Below are positions 10,640 to 20,399 of a stretch of 64,000 nt of DNA, in pieces. The position numbers were made by a program, and so were the translations under genes. The notes under the pieces were generated by a model that was given only the letters and a program-made list of their open reading frames with translations, was not told the DNA's origin and made no database searches. Numbering within the stretch: position 1 is the stretch's first letter; every line of letters starts with the position of its first letter. The stretch spans positions 121,239,809-121,303,808 of the forward strand of contig OX235264.1 of the NCBI GenBank assembly GCA_944472135.2, given 5' to 3'. This stretch comes from Trichobilharzia regenti (lineage: Eukaryota; Platyhelminthes; Trematoda; Strigeidida; Schistosomatidae).

Positions 10640-11040
10640 GATAAAGTGTTTCTTATTATTACATATATTATTATTGTTTCGTTTAGTTCGTGGAGGAACA
10701 TACGGCTTCAGCCTCACATCTCCATTACGTCCAGTTCAATGGCAACGTTTTCACTTGGCTCCACGTCTACCCACATGCTTTCATCTCCTCTCCACATGAC
10801 CTCCTCCATTTCACCCTCACACTCAAGACCAACTCGCCGCTTTCCGTTTGGGTTCCAGTCAAGCGACGGCCTAGTGTGTGATGTCACTTGATGGTTTTCT
10901 CAGAGTATGACCAATCCATCTCCATTTCTTCCCGCAGATTTGTTGCACAATTGGTTCCTGGTTGGTTCGCTCCCAGAGATCCCTGTTTCTGATCTTTTCT
11001 GGTCATCTTATCCTGAGTATTGTTGAGTATGCTAAAATTG
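10640..11040 (-). mobile_element. RTE LINE 3' end
   Basis: Read on the minus strand it is the C-terminal RTE coding end and 3' terminus, closing with 'AATAATAATATATG'-type repeats. It resembles 21935-22340 closely. It is 5'-truncated. A second copy at 11180-11590 lies head to head with it, on the plus strand. Confidence 0.65.
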
Positions 11041-11059
11041 TTTTTGTAGATATACTTAA

Positions 11060-11175
11060 TAATGACTTTGGCCCGTAAACAGCAGCTGATGAGAAGCCAA
11101 TGGAATAAACACTGATGGTTCCATTTTATTCTACCAAAGCCACTGTTGTTCTTGCTTTATTCAAATTAATTAAGG
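11060..11175 (+). repeat. PLE terminal repeat piece with hammerhead-like block
   Basis: 'AACAGCAGCTGATGAGAAGC' followed by 'CAATGGAATAAACACTG' is related to the motif at 60240-60300. The GAAA box has become GGAATAAA, so the ribozyme is probably dead. The piece lies between two opposed RTE 3' fragments. Confidence 0.4.
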
Positions 11176-11179
11176 GGTG

Positions 11180-11600
11180 TATAAGTGACGTTTATCTCAA
11201 ACAAACTGCAGACCTTCATTAACAGCTGTCTCCACTCAATACTCAAGATCAGATGACCAGCCAGAAAAGATCAGCAACAGGGATCTCTGGCAATGAGAAA
11301 CCGACTTTCCAACAAATAGGCAGGAAGAAATGGAGATGGATTGGCCATATGCTGAGGAAACCATCTAGTGAGTGACATCACTAGACAAGCCATCGCTCGA
11401 GTGGAACCCGAAAAGGAAGCGGCGAGTTGGTCATCAGTGTGAGGGTGACTTGGAGGTGGTTATGTGAAGAGGAGATGAAAGCATGTGGGCAGACTTGGAG
11501 CGAGGTGGGAAAGTTGTCAGAAAAGCGAAGGCAATGGAGACGCGCGGCTGAAGCCGTTTGTTCCTCTAGGAATTAAAGGATATAATAATAGTAATAATGA
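11180..11600 (+). mobile_element. RTE LINE 3' end
   Basis: This is the plus-strand C-terminal RTE coding remnant ('NRDLW', 'MEMDWPYAEETI'-like) through the terminus at 'TTCCTCTAGGAATTAAAGGA' and a TAATAATAG tail. It is near identical in order to 21935-22340 read in reverse. It is 5'-truncated with broken frames. Confidence 0.65.
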
Positions 11601-11653
11601 TAAAAAACAATAAATGAATGAAAAATCCTTTCCAAAAACAGTGTTCAACTTAC

Positions 11654-11852
11654 CTTCGACCTTTTACTCCTAATATTATTTGATTTGCAGTAATAATACT
11701 GAACACGAGTTTCTGGTCTACCTCCCTTACCGCTAGTTGAGTTTCCACACTTAGCCTTTAATTCAATACCTTTAAGAATACGACATTGGCCTGTTTTAAC
11801 AATGTAGATCCAATTGCTTTGATTACTATCCATACATATTGTCATATTACGT
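11654..11852 (-). CDS. CNBD2-like gene, exon G
   Basis: 199 bases. It begins with one base that completes the split Arg codon from exon F and ends in phase 0 before GTAAGT. The acceptor is TTACAG. The peptide begins RNMTICMDSNQSNWIYIVKT, continues GQCRILKG, and ends with a Lys/Ser/Gly-rich linker (KCGNSTSGKGGR, SKRSK). The pattern 'I..DS..S.WIYIVK.G.CR.LK' is the first beta-strands of a second CNB fold. The basic linker interrupts that fold before exon H, which is longer than in a canonical CNB domain. Confidence 0.8.
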
Positions 11853-12006
11853 CTGTAAGGCATGGAAACATGAAAGTCGTACACGAAAGAAGAAATATAT
11901 ATAGCGGCAAGGAAAATATTCTCTTCGACGAAATATTTTTTTCAAGAGTTAAGCACCTTCATACATTTGGTACCCTTGATAAATTTCGATAGAGAAAGAA
12001 AGACTA

Positions 12007-12240
12007 GATTTGCAGTATAAAATGTGATATCATCATCCTATTTTACAGGTTTCCGTCATCAGCTAAGTGCAAACTACCTGAAATTATAATGGTTATATAA
12101 ATAATAACATTTCATACTTCAATGTTTGAAAGGTAATAGAGAAAACATTATAAGATGAACGCATCCAGAATATAAGCATTAGAATTTTTAGTTTAAGTCA
12201 CCATCAATTTATATACTGTCAAACTATGACTGAGTGACGC
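12007..12240 (-). repeat. PLE terminal repeat, inverted, with mutated hammerhead
   Basis: The left terminal repeat of the PLE at 12240-13140 lies in opposite orientation to the coding part. The reverse strand contains 'CTGATGACGGAAACC', 'TGTAAAATAGGATGATGATA' and 'TTTTATACTGCAAATC'. This matches the hammerheads at 49911-49970, 50818-50877 and 58899-58964, except that GAAA has become AAAA and one stem I side has changed. Confidence 0.6.
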
Positions 12241-13140
12241 TATCGTCGATATGTCGATGATACGTTTGTTGTTGGTAACGAAATGAGTCAGGCATCCGTA
12301 TTATTTGACCACCTTAATGAGATCCACCCAAACATTAAATTCACTATGGAATATAAACACAACGATGAGTCCATTTTCCTGGACCTAAATGTAAAAAGAA
12401 GAGACGATGGAACGGTTGAAAAATCCATCTTCAGAAAAGAAACTTGGACTGGACAATACCTTCACTACAACACCTTCTGTGCATTAAGCTATAAACGGGG
12501 ATTAGTAAGGATTCAAGGTTTGTTGAAGAATGTCTTAAGGAAAATAGGTATCCAAAAGGATTTATACTAAAGTACAGCAAAGAAAGAGGTGAGAAAGCGA
12601 AGTATCCAATAGTTCATTTGCCTCCCCTAACCCCAATCAAAGGAGAAGCAGTATCACAAAAGATTGATAAGAAGATGAAAGGAGGTATAAAAAGATGCTT
12701 CCCAACTGCAGCTAAGCTGGTGACACCATACAGCAGCACTACATGTTCTATAAGCCAAACGAAACTGAATAAGTAGCCTGCTGATGTTACCTCCAACTTC
12801 AGTTATAAATTCACGTGCACCTGCATCAGCAAGTACATTAGAAGGACAGAAAGAAGGCAGGGCTTCTCTCCGATTTTCAGAGCATATTCCAAGAAACTTA
12901 CGCTTAAAAGGAAGTAGATTTTACAAAATGCAGAAATCCACCATGTGGATACGGGTCATTTTGTCGAGATTTCCAAATCTTTCAAAATATTCAGCATACA
13001 AAGGACAGCGAATTTACTATGATTTGCTGTTGAAGCAATTGCAATCAAACGTCTCAGACCAAACTTCTGCACACAGACAGAGAGAGTGTAGTCAATCACT
13101 TACTGCCTTGGTAACCGTATTACTTTCATTACACTGATGA
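12240..13140 (+). pseudogene. PLE fragment: RT motif C and GIY-YIG
   Basis: It starts inside the RT at 'RYRRYVDDTFVVG' (catalytic YVDD present). It continues with 'NIKFTMEYKHND' and 'SIFLDLNVKRR' in an open frame to 12570, then shifts frame into a linker and a degenerate GIY-YIG region at 12800-13100 ('YISRTERRQGF..' read across frames). The 5' two thirds of the element is absent. A GIY-YIG endonuclease with RT is the signature of Penelope elements. Confidence 0.7.
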
Positions 13141-13289
13141 GTTATGCACACTAGTGAACTCAGCTCACTGTGTAAGTTATCAGTTTGATGAACTCTAACC
13201 TTCTTGAGTTTCCATGTTGACGTACAAGCTAACACTGTCTTCTCTCACTCTCCTTCTCTTTCTTCTTTTTCATAGTTCGATAGCATATA

Positions 13290-14090
13290 AATTAATTATT
13301 ATTATTATTGCTCCCTTGGGTTCCTAGTGGAACATAGGGCTTCAACTGCACGTCTCCATTTGCTTCTGTCTTCTGCTGTACTTTTCGCCTGCATCCATGT
13401 TAGTTCATACTCTTTCAACTCCTCTTCGCACGATCTCCTCCATGTCACCCTTGCACTGACGTCCCACACGCCGCTTCATTTTCGGGTTCCACTCGAGGGC
13501 TTGACGCGCGATGTCACCCAGCGGTCTCTTCAGCGAGTGTCCGATTCATCTCCACTTTCTCCTGCATATTTGTTGGGCGATCGGTTCTTGTTTTGTTTGT
13601 TCCCATAGTTCTTTGTTGGTGATTCTTTCCGGCCCGGCCATCTGATCTTCAGTATAGAGCGAAGACAGTTGTTAATAAAGGTCTGCAGCCTTTTGGAAAT
13701 ATTCTTTGTGACCCGCCAAGTTTCTGATTCGTAGAGAAGAACTGACTTTATGTTTGTATTGAAAATCTGAATTTAGTTGTTGATGTTGAGTGACGAAGAT
13801 TTCCAGTCTCTGGGTCAGCTTTTAGTGCTTCAGGGGGTATTCCATCTGGTCCGGGTGCTTTTCCAGCTTTCAGAAGCTTGATTGCATTCCAGACTTCAGC
13901 TTTCGTTGGAGGATTGGTGTCAACTTGTTGTGCGCGCGCTGTTGTTGGTATTTCTGGACGGGTTGCAGGTGATGGTCGGTTCACGAGTCCTTTGAAGTGA
14001 TCCACCCATTGTTTAATCTGTTTTTCTTCCTTGGTAATTGGGTTCCCTTGGCTGTCTTTTATAGGTTTCGCTTGTGTTACCTAATAAGAG
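13290..14090 (-). mobile_element. RTE LINE copy with internal deletion
   Basis: The minus strand encodes the RTE linker that precedes the RT ('DHFKGLVNRPSPATRPEIPT', then 'AGKAPGPDGIPPEALKADPE'). It then jumps at about 13795 straight to the far C-terminal and 3' part, which ends near 13290 with an ATT microsatellite. Compared with the copy at 22381-24625 the whole catalytic RT core is missing. Confidence 0.65.
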
Positions 14091-14186
14091 GGGATTATTA
14101 ATTGAGCATTTATATTGATAATACTGTCCAACAATTAGTTATTATTTGACAAATTTGAATAAAGCAGTCAGAAGACAAATTTCACC

Positions 14187-15752
14187 AAATGATATCGTCA
14201 TTTCGTAGTTTCTTTACAACTGTCTTCTAACTAACATGCTTCACAATAATACAATAAAGCGCATGACAATTATTCAGTTATATAAAACAAAACAAATGTA
14301 CATACTAATGAACAATCATATTTAAACAGATCAAGTATACTCGCCATGGTAGGCGGAGGTTAAAGTTTCTTGTGTTTTTCTGTACACATACTTCAGGATG
14401 TATATGATTCGTCCAAAGTACTTCTGTGGTGAGACCTGTCTGCTAGCCAAAAAATGTAGACAACAGTTTACGTCAGTGTTACTTCCAGAATCCGGGTCAT
14501 AAGCAAAAAGCAACAACAAAGTTTAACCTTGAGGAAATTAACAACTAATCACAGCACACTTAACGTGTGCTATACGATTCGAAGATATTTGACTTAACTA
14601 TCTAGGAAACAGTCACAAGCTGTATAGAATAACCTTTAGCAAGAAAACAACCAATAAGAAGACGTTGTTTCTCTGCTAACAATAACGAATAATAGTGTAC
14701 ATAAAAATCTATAAATATCTTCTGATTTTGTCAATAAAGGACATATTGCCTAGCCTCTGTCTTCTATCGTTACACTTCCATGGACTTTAATAACCATTCT
14801 GAATTAGAGTTGTGTGATGAAACAGTTATGAAGCAGTTACTAATATTGATTTTATGACTTAACATTAATAAGTGCTTTGCAAAGGATTATGCTGAATTTC
14901 TATTCGGATTAACTGCATAGGGATTTTCTGTGTCTTAATAACCATTATGGAACATGTACTTTTCGAGGACCACACAGAAGCATTCTATTGGTTCTGCCCA
15001 TATATGTGTCATTGCCACTGCAGGTGAACTTGTGGATGCATTCTGAAGTAGAGTTCACAGAATGTCGTCCTTTAGTCATAGGTGTAGAGGAAGGAAATGT
15101 TCCAGCTGTGAGGGACGGAGATGCGGCATAGAATGTGCGTCCGATGGTTGACTGAAGTCTTTAGGCTATCGACTACATAATTTGATCGCCCTTGAATGGT
15201 AGTTTAATAAAGGCAGATAGCTTTCTTTGGTACAGAAGGTGTCTTTTCAACATGTGGTCTTTCCTTACTGTGGCAGTTGACAATAGAATGTTCCAATATG
15301 GTCGTCGAAAAGAACATGTTCCATAATGGTTATTGAGACAGAGAAAATCTCAATGCAATTAATTTGAATAAACATTCAGCATCATCCCTTGCAAAGTATT
15401 TATAAAGTGTCAAGTCACAATATCAATCAGTATTAATGACGGCTTCACAATTATTTCACCACATAACTCTAATTCAAGCATGGTTATTGAAGGTGATGGA
15501 AACACTTTTGGGGATTAATCACATACATCCTAAACTATGCGTGCAAAAAAACAACAACAGACTTCAACCTTCACCTACCATGGTGAGTAAACTTGACCTA
15601 TTTAAATATGACTGGTCATTAGCAGAGTATGTACTTTTGTTTTTATATAACTGAGTAATTGTCATGCCTGTTATTTTATTACTATTGTGGACCATGTTAG
15701 TTGTAAAGCGGTTGTAGCGAAACTAAGAAATGACGATATCATCTCGCGACGA
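14187..15752. repeat. Large foldback (inverted repeat) with solo LTR in the left arm
   Basis: The left arm (14187-14976, interrupted by the solo LTR at 14425-14774) and right arm (about 15290-15752) are diverged inverted copies of roughly 440 bases. Examples are 'CCATGGTAGG..AGG' with 'CATACTTCAGGATGTATATGATT' on the left against the reverse of 15500-15600, and 'AATAACCATTATGGAACATG' against the reverse of 15310-15345. The central loop (about 14977-15289) is single copy here. The right arm ends about 15 bases before the open frame of the PLE at 15767, so the structure may be its paired terminal repeats. A non-autonomous DNA foldback is the alternative. Confidence 0.6.
14425..14774 (+). mobile_element. 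Solo LTR (family 2) with CTTC target duplication
   Basis: 350 bases starting TGTGGTGAGACC and ending ATCGTTACA, flanked by CTTC at 14421-14424 and 14775-14778. It has a TATA-like 'TCTATAAATATC' and 'CAATAAAGGACA' near the 3' end. Homologous to the LTRs at 7729-7978 and 58239-58575. It interrupts the left arm of the foldback at 14187-15752, so it is younger than the foldback. Confidence 0.75.
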
Positions 15753-15766
15753 AATATGTCTACTGA

Positions 15767-17506
15767 ATGCCTTATTTAAATATAAGATTGCACACAGCTA
15801 AATTGTGGTCAAGTGATACAGATAAATTGGATGACCGCATCCAAAGGACCTTAAACAAGCTCACCAAAACTGGACAGATCACAAAACAAGACCAATGGCG
15901 AATGAAATCCAATGGACCAGTCCTACCCCGATTCTACGGCAGACCCAAAATACACAAGGCAAATATCCCATTACGACCAATTGTATCACTCCCGGGAACT
16001 CCAACATATAATTTATCCAAAGAATTATACAGAAAACTAAAACACCTAACGGAATCTTGCGATCACTCCATCAACTCTGCTATCCAATTCCTAGAGAAAA
16101 TCAGAGGCATCCAAATAGATGAACAAGAAATAATGGTATCATTCGACGTGACAGCATTATATACATCCATCGGACAAAACCTAGCAAAAGAAACCATGGA
16201 GCAACTACTTAGCAACGACGAACAACTTCCACAACAATCAAAAATGCAACACACAAGCTGGATGGAATGCATAAATCTATGCCTAACAACATACTTCCAA
16301 TTCAACGGCCAAATATATGAACAAGTCAAAGGAACACCCATGGGATCGCCAATATCAGGTTTAATTGCAGAAGCAGTGATGCAAAGACTCGAAAATATAA
16401 TTCTACCAAAGATCAAACTCAAGATTTGGATACGCTACGTCGACGACACATTTGTAATCATCAAAAGAAACGAATTAGATAAAACTCACAACTTAATAAA
16501 CAACGTCTTCAACGACATCAAATTCACAAGAGAAGAGGAATCCGAGAACAAAATACCATTTTTGGACGTCTTAGTCAGGCGAACAACTACAGGAGAATTA
16601 GAAACTCAAGTTTATAGGAAATCAACTCACACAGACCAAATACTGAATTACAACAGCAACAACCCAATAACACACAAAAGGAATTGCATACAAACACTAT
16701 TCAAGAGGGCAAGGACTCACTGCAGCACTCCCACCTTAAGAAAAATTGAAGAAAAGTATCTCATGGACGTCTTCCAAAAGAATGGATATCCACGGAATTT
16801 CATCAAAAAACATATACCTCCGAGCCAACCTACCAAAGCAAAAGCCACCAAGGAGAACACAAAGAAAATCGCCTTACCATATATAAAAGATATCTCAGAA
16901 ATCACTACAAGACTCTTCAAACCTTTAGGAGTTGACGTCGTACACAAACCAACAAAGTCGTTTCACTCAATTCTATGTCAGCCAAAAGACTCAACAGCGA
17001 AAGAAGATAAAACCAACATCATCTACAAAATAAACTGTAACAACTGCGAAAAACACTACATCGGCCAAAGTGGACGTCCCCTTCGTCTTCGTATCCACGA
17101 ACATAAGCTAGCCGTCAAAAGACATGATATCCACTCCCTCATTTCACTACACACAGACAACTACGGACATCAATTCGACTGGGACAACGTTCAAATATTA
17201 GACAAAGGAAATAACAAGAATGCTAGAGAATTTTTAGAAGCTTGGAATTCCAGTGAATCATCAATCAATAGACACATCGACATAGACAAAATTTATCAAC
17301 CAATAAGAAAGAAACTTCATACACAAAGGGTCAAAGTTCAAGTCAAAGAAACAACCGGTTCCAATACAAGTAACCTAGAAGGTGTGAAAACACACACAAA
17401 CAACCAATCACGTCCAAGGTCACCAGGAGAGATGATTAATAAACTCGTGGAGAAATCTAAAAGCTCACTTCAAATTGAAGTATGCGCTGAAGATGTCACC
17501 CAGTAA
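15767..17506 (+). CDS. Penelope-like element protein: reverse transcriptase plus GIY-YIG endonuclease
   Basis: A single open frame of 579 codons. From the N-terminus: RT blocks with 'RPIVSLPGTPTYNLSK' (about residues 70-85), 'MVSFDVTALYTSI' (about 121-133), 'GTPMGSPISGLIAE' (about 190-203) and the catalytic 'IRYVDDTFVII' (about 221-231). The 'IPFLDVLVRR' block and a basic linker follow. The GIY-YIG endonuclease reads 'IIYKINCNNC', 'HYIGQSGRPLRLRIHEH' and 'SLHTDNYGHQFDW'. It ends with a hydrophilic tail and a stop at 17506. The first RT region of a full PLE is absent (the start at 15767 sits next to a repeat border), so the copy is probably 5'-truncated. It is by far the least damaged PLE here, and a close relative lies at 60850-61371. 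Confidence 0.85.
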   Translation: MPYLNIRLHTAKLWSSDTDKLDDRIQRTLNKLTKTGQITKQDQWRMKSNGPVLPRFYGRPKIHKANIPLRPIVSLPGTPTYNLSKELYRKLKHLTESCDHSINSAIQFLEKIRGIQIDEQEIMVSFDVTALYTSIGQNLAKETMEQLLSNDEQLPQQSKMQHTSWMECINLCLTTYFQFNGQIYEQVKGTPMGSPISGLIAEAVMQRLENIILPKIKLKIWIRYVDDTFVIIKRNELDKTHNLINNVFNDIKFTREEESENKIPFLDVLVRRTTTGELETQVYRKSTHTDQILNYNSNNPITHKRNCIQTLFKRARTHCSTPTLRKIEEKYLMDVFQKNGYPRNFIKKHIPPSQPTKAKATKENTKKIALPYIKDISEITTRLFKPLGVDVVHKPTKSFHSILCQPKDSTAKEDKTNIIYKINCNNCEKHYIGQSGRPLRLRIHEHKLAVKRHDIHSLISLHTDNYGHQFDWDNVQILDKGNNKNAREFLEAWNSSESSINRHIDIDKIYQPIRKKLHTQRVKVQVKETTGSNTSNLEGVKTHTNNQSRPRSPGEMINKLVEKSKSSLQIEVCAEDVTQ

Positions 17507-17639
17507 GGTGATGAAAGCTTCGCAAACTAACCATCCAGCTCAGATAACAAAACCACATCAAGATACAGAGTATACATATATGGTCATTATTCCCTATGAT
17601 ATACAGTAGTTTTCAAGTTTTGGCTTGAAACGATTTGAT

Positions 17640-17795
17640 TGATTTCATTTCTGCTCACTTACTGGTCCCAATAGGGAGTACTTGACTGACATTATGTCTT
17701 TCTTCGAGATCCCATAATCCCATTAGATTTCAAACCTAAAACCTTCAGGTTACAAAGCGACCTCTTGGATCATCTAGCCAATGGGACCCAACCCA
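17640..17795 (-). repeat. Hammerhead SINE, degenerate copy
   Basis: The minus strand retains the order of the B-box-like block ('AACCTGAAGG' then 'TTTTAGGTTTGAAATC'), the 'GGGATCTCGAAGAAAGAC' hammerhead segment and 'AGTACTCCC'. The ribozyme is not intact. Confidence 0.45.
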
Positions 17796-18199
17796 ACTGC
17801 CTATTAATCCTAGGTTCTGCCGACTTGCGATTTATGTTCATATAGAATAACCTTGGTTTTATAGGCTACTACTGGTGTTATAGTTAATGATTGAAAATAG
17901 AATAAATATCTCCGTAGCACCAGGATTCTAACAATTGGGGCCAGATTACTGGTCCAGCACTTGATCAGGTGAGATCCCAATTTGGAATAGTACTTCAGGA
18001 TTGGTTTCAAATGATACATACCTGAATGTAAACAGCCATATGTGAGTACAGCCTACACCAGCATTCTCTTTTGCTAGAAGTACGATTTAATTTGAAGAAA
18101 GAAAAGGTTAACTGGATCAGGGAAAACCACACTTTTCTCACCTTATAAAATATGTCCTAGCTAAATAAGGCATTGTAAAGCTTTCAGTTTTCTATAGTT

Positions 18200-18617
18200 G
18201 TTTCTAGTTCTACCTGATAAGATGAGGCAAGCAGAGAGTTCAGTATAGAAAGGATTGTCAGGGTCTGACAAGAGAATTTTTAACTGATTTCTTGCATGAG
18301 TTCATATGTCTATCTACAAAAGTATTAACCAGTCGGTCTAGCAGAACCCAAACAACCCTAACGACAGCTTTTAGTATCCTTCATAGTATGACAAAGTCTT
18401 TCTTGAGTACCTCAGAAAAGATTAAGGTGGTGGAACAGTAAAGAAGAATGAGTAGGACAGAAAAGTTAACAAACTTAGAAAGTAGAAACGGAGCGATACA
18501 ACATTGTCTTAACTTCCTTACGTATAACGTTAGCAGAAATATTTTTCTAGAAACTAACGTGGAGAAAGAAGTCCACGAAATGTCAGAGGAAAAGATAAAA
18601 CCCAAGGCACTTAACAT
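18200..18617 (-). mobile_element. CR1 LINE fragment
   Basis: The minus strand encodes 'FSSDISWTSFSTLVSRKIFL' and 'LLSKFVNFSVLLILLYCS'. These align in order with 'LSSDLSWSSHILTISKKIY' and 'LLLQFVNSRILPIILYCS' of the CR1 at 31606-33522. It is the region C-terminal to the RT catalytic core, with scattered frameshifts, and is an old truncated copy. Confidence 0.7.
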
Positions 18618-18646
18618 TGAGGAACTAGTAAATTAATTAATCTTAC

Positions 18647-18876
18647 CGAAAATATGTGAATAATAAAACGGAACCATCAGCTGAAGATAACTGATCGATT
18701 ACTTGATATGGTATAAATGAAATTGTACGTAAAAATGAAATGTGCTCAGCTTCTTTATCATGTGAATTTTGTAAAAAGATTTTATTAAATTCATCTTGTG
18801 ACATAACCAGTAATTCTACTGATGTTTTACATATTATTGTTGCACTTCTATTACTACGATAAATTAAAGCCAATTC
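18647..18876 (-). CDS. CNBD2-like gene, exon F
   Basis: 230 bases, phase 0 at the start, ending with two bases of a split Arg codon. Acceptor CTGATAG, donor GTAAGA. The peptide opens ELALIYRSNRSATIICKTSV, then ELLVMSQDEFNKIFLQ, then a helical linker and a strand ending LLFTYFR. With the last residues of exon E it forms 'SFGELALIY....NRSAT', the phosphate-binding cassette of a CNB domain. The Glu that contacts the ribose and the Arg that contacts the phosphate are both kept, so this first fold may bind cAMP or cGMP. The end of the exon starts the second fold. Confidence 0.85.
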
Positions 18877-18944
18877 CTATCAGGTGAAAAGAAAAAAATA
18901 TAAGTATAACAGATATAATATCATAAATATATCAAAAATTGCAT

Positions 18945-19100
18945 GGAGGATTTAATCATGAGCTGACGTCAGCTAGATAACCACTGGAAAGCCTGGGAGC
19001 ACTGGACAGCTGTTTCGTCCTAGTTTGGGACTCTTCATCAGTACGCACCCACCCATGCAATCAAACAAAATCCCTACAAAACCAATACTTAAAAATTAAT
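18945..19100 (-). repeat. Hammerhead SINE, truncated copy
   Basis: Minus-strand 3' half of the SINE: ribozyme segment at about 18990-19045, then 'AGTGGTTATCTAGCTGACGTC'. Read on the minus strand the core is ATGAAGA, so the first core C is A. It abuts the plus-strand copy at 19110-19480, an inverted arrangement like that at 398-905. Confidence 0.6.
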
Positions 19101-19109
19101 CTGATGCTC

Positions 19110-19480
19110 ACTAGTGACTGGCCCTATTCAGGCAGTTAACCTGGGGTTCTGGTGGGAAGCCGTGACCAGTAGGGTACAGCAGGTTGAAGATGAGGCATTA
19201 ACTCATCGAAGAAGACATTGCGAAGTGGTCGCGCTATGTCGTGAATTGTCAGAAGTTAAAATTCAAGGACCATTGCTTCGGGTCCCGTTGGGTCAATTGT
19301 CTACGAGCTCTCCTTGTAACCAGAAGGTCCTGGGTTCGAATCCCGGTGGGTGCGTACTGCTGAAGAGTCCCAAACTAGGACGAAACAACTGTCCAGTACT
19401 CCCAGGTTTTCAGTGGTTCTCTAACTGATGTCAGCTCATGATTAAATCCTCCATGCAATCGAACAAAATCCCTACAAAAC
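19110..19480 (+). repeat. Hammerhead SINE, most complete copy
   Basis: Body from about 19110, tRNA-like segment with a B-box ('GGTTCGAATCC' at 19334-19344), ribozyme at 19354-19399, and a 3' part ending 'AATCCCTACAAAACCAATAC'. The layout (pol III promoter remnant, hammerhead, 3' tail) is that of the schistosome Sm-alpha class, but stem and body sequences differ from the Sm-alpha copies at 30430-30780 and 43490-43740. It is therefore a separate family. Confidence 0.7.
19354..19399 (+). ncRNA. Hammerhead ribozyme with complete core
   Basis: GTACTG (stem I), CTGAAGA (core, variable position 7 = A), GTCC/GGAC (stem II, 7-base loop), GAAA, then ACA-AC-TGT as a minimal stem III, C as the cleavage base, and CAGTAC (stem I). 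Stem I has six perfect pairs. All catalytic-core positions fit the hammerhead consensus. Predicted cleavage is after C19393. Self-cleavage is inferred from sequence only. Confidence 0.75.
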
Positions 19481-19559
19481 CAATACTTGAATATCAAAAA
19501 TTATTTATCTTACTTAATTCAATGTATAAGTAGTATAATTAAAAAACGTGAATTGATAC

Positions 19560-19735
19560 CAGTAAGACGTCATGGGTTCCAAGGACTGGTATAGTAACCT
19601 GTGAGTCCTCGTTTCACTACCTGTTCACTGGTACTGCTGCAGACTCCCAAACTGGGATGTTACAGCTGTTTGGTACTCACTGCTAATTTGAAGTGGTTCT
19701 CTAACTGATAACAATCTGTGATCCATTTCCAAGTA
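19560..19735 (+). repeat. Hammerhead SINE, degenerate copy
   Basis: It has 'GTACTGCTGCAGACTCCC', 'AAACTGGGATGTTACAGCTG' and 'GAAGTGGTTCTCTAACTGAT' in the family order. The core (CTGCAGA) and the GAAA box are both altered, so it is inactive. Confidence 0.5.
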
Positions 19736-19739
19736 TAAT

Positions 19740-19985
19740 ATTTATTTTAGATGGTGATGAATACAAGTTGAATCTAGGATGGGACTCGTCGGTAGGATTT
19801 AGGTACCTGAATTCTCGATGAGTCATGTTGTTTCTACTGATACTCGAAACCATCTGTCATCATTTCAAATGCTAAAGCGTTATTCACGAGTGCTATCACT
19901 TTTGAAATGATCATCAGTAATTTGTGAGTGACTGTGTTTTTAATGAGATTTGAAACCTTGCAGGCACATCTAGCTGCCAAGTGAC
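19740..19985 (-). repeat. Sm-alpha-type SINE, degenerate
   Basis: Minus strand with a tRNA-like segment ('GAATAACGCTTTAGCATTTG', then 'AAATGATGACAGATGGTTTCGAG') and the hammerhead remnant around 19780-19815. It corresponds to the head of the copy at 30430-30780. Strongly mutated. Confidence 0.4.
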
Positions 19986-20159
19986 AAATGAGAAGAAATC
20001 AGTAACCTGAATTCTACTTTCAGTCCCTATCAACCAAAACAATGTCATGGTAATCTTCAGGTATCGTCGAAAGCGTCCTTACTAAGTGCGGAAATGTCAG
20101 ATGCGGCCGAACATTTTGGCCCCGTATAATCAGTAAGTCAAAATGAAAAGCGAATTGCA

Positions 20160-20350
20160 GGTTTGATCTCGAGCTGATATCATTGAGAGAATCACTGGGT
20201 GAATAAGAATCACTGAATAGCAGTTTCGTCGTGGTTTGGAACTGTTCATCAGTGTTTATGCAGCAAGGGTCGAACCCGGCACCTCCAGGTCTCAACATTA
20301 GCTTGTAGACCATTCAACCATTGGTCTCGGTGCAATGGCCTATAAATTCC
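20160..20350 (-). repeat. Hammerhead SINE copy
   Basis: Minus strand: tRNA-like part with 'GGTCGAACCC' complementarity at 20268-20278, ribozyme segment with ACGAAACTGC, and the following 'AGTGATTCT' block. Stem II and core are diverged. Confidence 0.5.
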
Positions 20351-20399
20351 AGTTTCTTCCAGCTTGCAATATATATGGCACAACCACTAGTCTATATCA

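Noticed and set aside
17500..17545. Hammerhead at the 3' end of the large PLE (GTGATGA with CAAAC)
   Set aside because: The first core base is G and the GAAA box reads CAAA, with no convincing stem II. Copies at 40300 and 51180 do not improve it.
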